Assembly (NCBI GenBank): GCA_003255065.1
Contig: QAOA01005126.1
Location: 383,850 to 447,849 of the forward strand
Reading direction: 5' to 3'
Source: Cercis canadensis
Lineage: Eukaryota; Streptophyta; Magnoliopsida; Fabales; Fabaceae
DNA length: 64,000 nt
Below, one piece after another: positions 58,427 through 64,000 of the stretch (the first letter of the stretch is position 1; the number at the start of each line of letters is the position of its first letter). The translations under genes and the position numbers were made by a program. The notes under the pieces are model-generated. The model saw only the letters and a program-made list of their open reading frames with translations, searched no databases and was not told where the DNA came from.

Positions 58427-59884
58427 CTACTCTGCAGATGCCAAATACGCATACTTCAGATGCTTAGGCAGAGGCTTCAGCTCTACCTTGGGTGGCTGCA
58501 CTGCAGAGGGCAGTAATCTAGGTGGCTGAATGTCAATCTCTGCAGACTGAATCTCCTCATAAACAGTAGCTACTGCCAGCTCTGGGAAACCAGAGTCATC
58601 ATCACGTAAGAAGGTGGAGATCTCAGCACAAATAGCACAGACAAAATCACCGTCACAATCAGTACAAGATTGACACTGAACAGAATCATCAAAACCAGCC
58701 AAATCAGGTAACTCAGCACACAAATGACGGTAGACATCCTCAACCAAATCATTAATCACATCAATGTGAAAAACAGAATGTTCATCCATGGGATGTTTCA
58801 TAGCATTAAAAATATTGAACTGCACAACAGAATCTCCAAACTCTATGGATAGAGTTCCCGCATACACATCAATCTTGGTCCGTGCGGTCTTGAGGAATGG
58901 TCTGCCCATAATGAGTGGAGCCTTGCTAGATTGTGACTATCCCTCCATCTCCAGAATGTAAAAATCAGTAGGGAAGATCAGCTCATCAACTCTGACTAAC
59001 ACATCTTCAATCAATCCAATTGGATATGCACTACTCATGTTTGCTAACTAAATCACAACTTCTGTGGCAGTCAAGGGTCCAAGCTTGAGGGAATTAAAAA
59101 TAGACATAGGCATGACATTTATAGAAGCACCTAGATCTAGCATGACATGCTCAAACTTGGAATTACCTATAACACATGGAATTGTGAAAGTTCCTGGATC
59201 CTTGCATTTCTGGGGTAGAGGCTGAATAAGGGCTGAGACATTCTGACTCATGCTAATTTGCTCATTACCTTTTAGACGCCTCCTCTGGGTGCATAATTCC
59301 TTGAGAAATTTGGCATATTTAGGAATCTGCTTGATAGCATCCAACAATGGAATGTTAACTTCCACTTTCCTGAAAGTCTCCAAAAGCTCTTTATCCTTCT
59401 CAGCATCATCTGTCTTCTTGGACATAGTGGCTCTCTGTGGAAAGGGAAGAGGCACTGCAGGTGTCTTGCTCTCAGGTGCAAGGGTGATTGGCTTAGAAAC
59501 TGCTTTCTCTGTCAGTTGGGGCTCACTTGCAGGTTGAGGCTTGGCTGGGACTTGCAAGGATTTTTTAGACCTCAGTGTGATAGCACTCACATTCTTCCCG
59601 CTTGGATTGGAAATTATCTGTGAAGGAAGTTGGCCAGAACCCTTGGACTGCAACTGACTCACTGATGATGCCAATTGCCTAATCTGAGTTTCCAGATTCT
59701 GCATGGTGGACTCTGCCCTCTGCTGGAACTGGAGGTTGCTTGTGGCCATCTGCTTTACCAAATCTTCCAATGAAGGCTCAGGTTTGGATGTTGACGGGCC
59801 GGCTGGCTGCATAGGCTGCTGCTGGAATGGTGGCCTAGTTTGTTGAAACTGGCTCTGCCTAGCTAGTTGAAATTAGTTATGTTG
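58427..59884 (-). pseudogene. Athila-like gag C-terminus and protease region
   Basis: In the same frame as RT. The stretch 59812-59048 has a Gln-rich coiled segment (LQFQQRAESTMQNLETQIRQ), a Pro-rich linker, then HVMLDLGASINVMPMSIFNS (protease active site in the DLGAS form usual in this clade, about 59135). After a stop at 59048-59050 it continues with GRPFLKTARTKIDVYAG (about 58909-58859) and an acidic linker with FVCAICAEISTFL. Another stop follows at 58427. Stops divide it into several pieces. Confidence 0.85.
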
Positions 59885-61155
59885 TTAGAATGGTTGCCTA
59901 TACTGCTGCTGCTGCTGTTGTTGGGAGGACTGCTGTTGTGGGGTTGCAGCATTGCCATATCTGAAATTTGAATGATCTCTCCAACCAGGGTTATAAGTGT
60001 TGGAGTATGGATCATATCTAGGCTGCTGCTGTGGTTGGTATTGAGGTCTACCAGGAAAAACACCTGCTGCAGCTACAGAGGGATCCTGAAATCCAGAATC
60101 ACTATCTTGAAGTGTAGGCCATGCATCTGTAGGATGAGATGGACAAGCACAAATAACACACAAGGTGGCAGGTTGAGGTGTAGATACTTGTTGCCCCACT
60201 GCCAACTGCCTCACCAAGGAGGTCAATTCATCAAGTCTGTGCTCCATTCTTTGTTGGTCAGCCAGTGATACACAAACTTCATTGACTCCCCTAGTGGAAG
60301 GAATCATCCTAACATCAAACTGCTGGGAATTTTTGGCCATATTGGAAATCAAAGCTCTGACAGCAGCTGGTGTTTTATCCACTAATGCTCCTCCACTACC
60401 AGAATCAATGTTACTCTTATCCGGAGGTAACAAGCCCTCATAGAAGTATTGTATCAAAAGCTGATCACTTATCTGATGGTGAAGATAGCTTGAGCACAGC
60501 TTGGTAAACCTCTCCCAATATTCGTGCGGTGTCTCCCCTGGCAGTTGCCGTATGCCACATATGTCTTCTCGAATTGCAGCAGTTCTGGATGCAGGGAAGA
60601 ACTTTGCCAAGAACAGCTTCTTCATGTCACTCCAATTTCTGACCGAACCTTGTGATAAGTAAAAGAACCAATTTTTAGCTGCATCAGCAAGGGAGAAAGG
60701 GAATGCTCTCAACTTGATATGTTCTTCAAAGATTCCTTGTGGCCTCATTATGGAACAAACCACATGGAATCTTTTAGATGTTTATGAGGATCTTCACCTA
60801 CAAGACTATGAAACTTTGGCAGCAAGTGTATCAATCCAGATTTCAATTCGAAAGCAGTATCAATTTCAGGATATTGGATCCCTAAAGGTTGATAAGCAAC
60901 ATCAGGGGTAGCCAATTCCTTAAGAGTTCTATCTATAGCTTGCATATTATTATTATTATTTTCAGCCCTGTTAGCATTATCAGCTCTATTAGTATTATCA
61001 ACAGGGTCAGCAACATGAATAACAATAGGAGGTCTATTTTCAGCCATGGTCGGTTCTATATGATCAGCTGCTCTATGTACTCTAGCAAGTGTATGCAAGG
61101 TTCTCTCTATTTCAGGGTCTACTTTAAGTAATTCAAAAGGAGAAGACCTAGTCAT
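59885..61155 (-). pseudogene. Athila-like gag
   Basis: ATG 61155 opens the frame; it shifts once near 60755, at the conserved DPHKHLK-to-VCSIMRPQG junction. Capsid motifs are LRAFPFSLADAAKNWFFYL, FFPASRTAAIREDICGIRQ, YWERFTKLCSSYLHHQISD and GGALVDKTPAAVRALI. The zinc knuckle at about 60145-60100 (CVICACPSHPTDAW) has Trp where the last Cys should be. A Gln-rich tail ends at 59885. Gag forms the particle in which reverse transcription takes place. Confidence 0.9.
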
Positions 61156-61741
61156 ACACCATGCATATCAGTGGCTAAATGCCTAAACACACCACAATAC
61201 ACAAAAACACACAAAAATGACAGAATTTGGCTAAAACAGAAACACACCAAAAGCACAAAACAAAGGCAAAAACACACCAAAATAGCACTAGAAAAGGTAT
61301 CTAAACATTTTTAAAAAAATTTCTACCACCACAGCATGAAAGCTGGATGAAAATGGAACTCAAAAATCAAGTAAAAAATCTTAAAAAATTGAAAAAGTGG
61401 TCAAAACAGTGGAATTTAGCTTAAAAATGTAGACCTCACAGAATTTTGGCCAAAATAGTACACGTAGAAATCATTAAATCAAGCCAAAATAAAAGGAAAA
61501 CAAGGGGGAAATGATCCAAATCACCAGAATTCACACAATGACAACCTAAAACATCTAGGGAAACCTCAAAGCAAGAAAAACAATGGCCACTTGCCTCACA
61601 CAGAATAGAAAAGTTGGCCAAAAAGTAATGGAAAAATGGCCTAAACCGTAAAAAGAACACAAACACACACAAACAGGGTGAATCAGGGGGAAGTTAAAAG
61701 TCTGTTTTACTACTAATAATATTGATTGAAAACTAGAATAA
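61156..61741 (-). other. 5' untranslated leader of the Athila-like element
   Basis: Between the primer-binding site and gag. A-rich on the plus strand, no coding signal. A packaging region is expected here but cannot be read from sequence alone. Confidence 0.6.
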
Positions 61742-61759
61742 TCTCCGGCAACGGCGCCA
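61742..61759 (-). other. Primer-binding site, tRNA-Asp type
   Basis: On the minus strand TGGCGCCGTTGCCGGAGA starts five bases after the LTR end. It matches the widespread plant gypsy site TGGCGCCGTTGCCGGGGA with one mismatch. Confidence 0.85.
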
Positions 61760-61764
61760 AAATT

Positions 61765-63197
61765 TGATGAGATGCCGAGGCTCCTTAAATTAATGAAAGT
61801 TTAAGGTCGGTTTACCTAAGCTACTTGTAGCATAAGGTAACCCTAAGTCGAACCAAAAGATTATTCTAAGTAGTGAATCAGATTTAGGAACATATAAACA
61901 GGGGGTTTGTTTTGTTCAAGTGATTAACAGAAATTAATTATAAGTGGTAAACCTTAAGGAAAACAACCAATCCAAGTCTAACTGATTCTGATTTTAATCC
62001 ATCATTGATTTCCAAGAATCCATTCAATTATTAACCTAGTTCTTGGCCTTTAAAACACATCAAGAAGTCTCTCAGTGTTCTATGGATATCCACTGATTAA
62101 GCAACCAGAATTCGGATCAACTAAGACTAAATGAATTAAGCACTCATTCAAATCTAGTTTAACCTAAGTCCAGAATTCAGCCAAGGGTAATTAATCCGTC
62201 CAAAAGCTTAAAAACATTAATCAACCTTTAATTTCCTCTTTTATCACATGTAATTAAGTAATCAACACATGAAAATCCAAATCCTAATTTAAGCAATTGA
62301 AATAGAATATTTCAGAGGAAGCAAAGAAATAGATTAACCACTAAATGAATAACAATCAAAGCATAATCTCAGAATCAATAATCAGAACAGCCAAAACCTG
62401 GATTGATTTGAGTATTCAGCCCTCCATGAACAAGAGAAGCCAAGTTTACAAAATATCTAGAGAGAAAACTTAGAAACTAAGAAAAGTAGAAAAGCTGTCT
62501 ACAAAATATTCTAATGCCTTGTTTCAATTTCAGTTGCCTCTTTCTGAACATATAGACCTCCAAAAATACATGCACAACCAGACTACCCTTAGGGCACACT
62601 TATTCCCATGGGCCTTAGCTTTCATTGGGCTTTGGTTTGGGCTCAATTAGACTTGTAATGAAGAAGTTAGGCCCATTTAAGTGCCAATAGGTCTCTGGAA
62701 CCATCAACAAATTTTGATAGGAAATAAGACCATCTAAACTATAAAATTTGTTAATCGATATTCATAACAATTGAATCTCTATGTCTTATCTTTCCAATGG
62801 GACCAGTTTCAAGTCCATATGACATCTACAGCTCAAGTTATGGTATAAACACTGCATGTGGGTCAGGATCTTGCGACAGCATGTCTTCTCTGGATTCCAG
62901 GCTGCATATGACCTTCTGGATGTCCGAATTGGCTTTGGAGCCTTGAATGAAAGTTATAGATAATTCTCTCAGCTTTCCTTCAAAGTATGACTCAAAATAA
63001 AATTTTAGACATCTAGAATTAAAGATATGCATAAAACACAGAGACAGCATAAAATGCCCAGTATTGCTGAAAAATGCAATTAGGCACAATTGGATCCAAA
63101 GTCATGAAATGAGGCCTAAGCCTAATCAAATAGGCCCAAAAGAGGTTTAAGAAGCTAAATATGAGGGTTAACTACTGTATAAAAAGTGTGTTCATCA
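61765..63197 (-). repeat. 5' LTR of the Athila-like element
   Basis: Plus-strand ends TGATGAGATGCCGAGGCTCC and GTGTGTTCATCA. On the minus strand, the outer end starts TGATGAACACACTTTTTATA, containing the TATA-like promoter start. It shows the empty site for the solo LTR nested in its partner and shares long stretches with the solo LTR at 46641-48069. Confidence 0.92.
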
Positions 63198-64000
63198 CTG
63201 GACAAGAGCAAGACTTGGTTTCTGGTGGATCTACCTAACAGGCAAAGGGTAGTGGGCTGCAAATGGATCTTCAAGAGAAAAGAAGGGATTCCAGGAGTTG
63301 AGAAGGCCAAATACAAAGCAAGACTTGTGGCTAAGGGGTTCACACAGGTTGAAGGAATTGATTTCAATGAAATCTATTCACCTGTGGTCAAGCATTGTTC
63401 AATTAGAATCTTGTTGGCTTTAGTGAATCAGTTTGACCTTGAACTAGAGCAACTAGATATTAAAACAACATTCCTTCATGGTGATCTAGAGGAAACCATA
63501 TACATGGAGCAACCAGAGGGTTTTATTGAAGATAAGAAGAAGGTCTGTTTGCTGAAGAAGTCACTATATGGTCTGAAGCAAAGTCCAAGACAGTGGTACA
63601 AAAAATTTGATGATTTTCTGATGAAACTGAATTTCCAGAGGAATAGCTATGATAGCTGTGTTTACATCTTGAGAAAGAGTGGAAAACCACCTCTGTTCTT
63701 GCTATTATATGTAGATGACATTCTAATAGCTAGTGCAAGTAAAGCAGAGATTGATACACTCAAAACAAAGTTGAATACTGAGTTTGAGATGAAGGAGCTT
63801 GGAGCTGCCAAGAAGATTCTGGGAATGGACATCATCAGGGATAGATCAAAGGGAGAATTATTCCTATCACAACAAGGCTACATTTAGAGAGTAATTGAAA
63901 GGTTTAGGATGCACATGTCTAAACCTGTCTCAAGTCCTTTAGGGCAACACTACAAACTTTCAGTCCAACAAGCACCTAGCACAAATGAAGAAAGGGTCAG
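63198..64000 (+). pseudogene. Copia B reverse transcriptase continuation
   Basis: After the gypsy insertion and CTGGA duplication, the copia RT resumes: TWFLVDLPNRQRVVGCKWIF, KARLVAKGFTQVEGIDF, QLDIKTTFLHGDLEE, KKSLYGLKQSPRQWYKKF and LLYVDDILIA (the YVDD active site, about 63706-63720). A TAG at 63885 replaces a usual Gln codon; the frame then continues (RVIERFRM...) past the edge of the window. RNase H, the purine tract and the 3' LTR would lie beyond 64000. Confidence 0.92.

Larger units (their letters stand above)
51095..63197 (-). mobile_element. Athila-like Ty3/gypsy retrotransposon inserted in copia B
   Basis: A 12,103-bp element flanked by CTGGA at 51090-51094 and 63198-63202. LTRs of about 1433-1435 bp lie at 61765-63197 (5' LTR) and 51095-54038 (3' LTR, enlarged by a nested solo LTR). 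A tRNA-Asp-type primer site lies just inside the 5' LTR and a purine tract inside the 3' LTR. Gag, protease, RT, RNase H and integrase follow in gypsy order on the minus strand, in one frame except for one shift in gag, with several stops. Gag and protease wording (FFPASRTAAIR, DLGASINVMP) fits the Athila clade. Confidence 0.92.
46375..64000 (+). mobile_element. Ty1/copia retrotransposon B, interrupted by other elements
   Basis: The element has a 5' LTR (about 46375-48587, split by a solo LTR), a primer-binding site, a gag-pol region at 48634-51094 and its continuation at 63198-64000 after a 12.1-kb gypsy insertion. The right end and 3' LTR lie outside the window. Gag and pol motifs resemble the Tork/Tnt1 group. 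Stops in protease, integrase and RT regions show it is dead. It is the oldest layer of the nest here. The left border is approximate because the partner LTR is not available. Confidence 0.85.

Noticed and set aside
57000-60800. Several plus-strand frames over the Athila-like pol and gag
   Set aside because: All are antisense to minus-strand domains with clear motifs.
1-64000. CRISPR array, bacterial operon or plasmid features
   Set aside because: The repeats present are TIRs, LTRs and simple sequences. Introns, plant transposons and tRNA-primed retroelements show this is nuclear plant DNA.
1-64000. tRNA, rRNA, snRNA or microRNA genes
   Set aside because: I saw tRNA-derived box-B-like words in two possible SINEs but no complete cloverleaf or other RNA gene. 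MITE hairpins could yield small RNAs, but this cannot be judged from sequence alone.

Overview
The window is AT-rich nuclear DNA of a flowering plant, almost certainly a eudicot. Evidence: two intact host genes with GT-AG introns, plant-type LTR retrotransposons with tRNA primer sites, and CACTA, Mutator-like (MULE) and PIF/Harbinger DNA transposons. I could not fix the species. Most of the 64 kb is mobile DNA, much of it nested, with two host genes in the middle.

Layout. 690-6017: a CACTA transposon (CACTACAAGAAAA ends, AGA target duplication) carrying pieces of a ubiquitin-specific protease gene; a smaller inverted-repeat unit with a membrane-protein piece and a duplicated PPR-like piece sits in the protease intron. 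6172-11256: a Ty1/copia retrotransposon with identical-length 249-bp LTRs, non-canonical TA...TA ends and GAGCT target duplications, killed by stops and a frameshift. 12885-13375: LINE remnant. 13657-20760: a MULE with about 0.4-kb palindrome-bearing inverted repeats and a 10-bp target duplication; it holds a truncated mudrA-type gene facing a decayed plant-mobile-domain (PMD) gene, and is itself interrupted by a 2.1-kb Pack-MULE (17716-19794, 9-bp target duplication) carrying an NLR P-loop fragment. 20997-22591: an unusual unit with inverted 250-bp arms. 23430-30664: a likely PIF/Harbinger element with decayed transposase and Myb/SANT-like genes, a 401-bp MULE-type MITE, and pieces of two metabolic enzymes (a short-chain dehydrogenase/reductase and a 2-oxoglutarate dioxygenase).

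Host genes. 32529-38817 (+): an eight-exon RETICULATA-RELATED plastid membrane protein of 372 aa. 41925-46009 (-): a three-exon DUF604/GT31-like type II membrane glycosyltransferase of 496 aa. Both read through cleanly in the annotated exons.

46375-64000: a second copia element, running off the right edge. Its 5' LTR is split by a solo LTR (46641-48069), and its reverse-transcriptase region is split by a 12.1-kb Athila-like Ty3/gypsy element on the minus strand (51095-63197, CTGGA target duplication), whose left LTR is in turn split by another solo LTR (51193-52696, GGATT target duplication). The nesting gives an insertion order: copia, then Athila copies, then the inner solo LTR. Five single Ns occur in or beside homopolymers and mark assembly joins; one is flanked by an exact-looking 112-bp duplicate that is probably an artefact.
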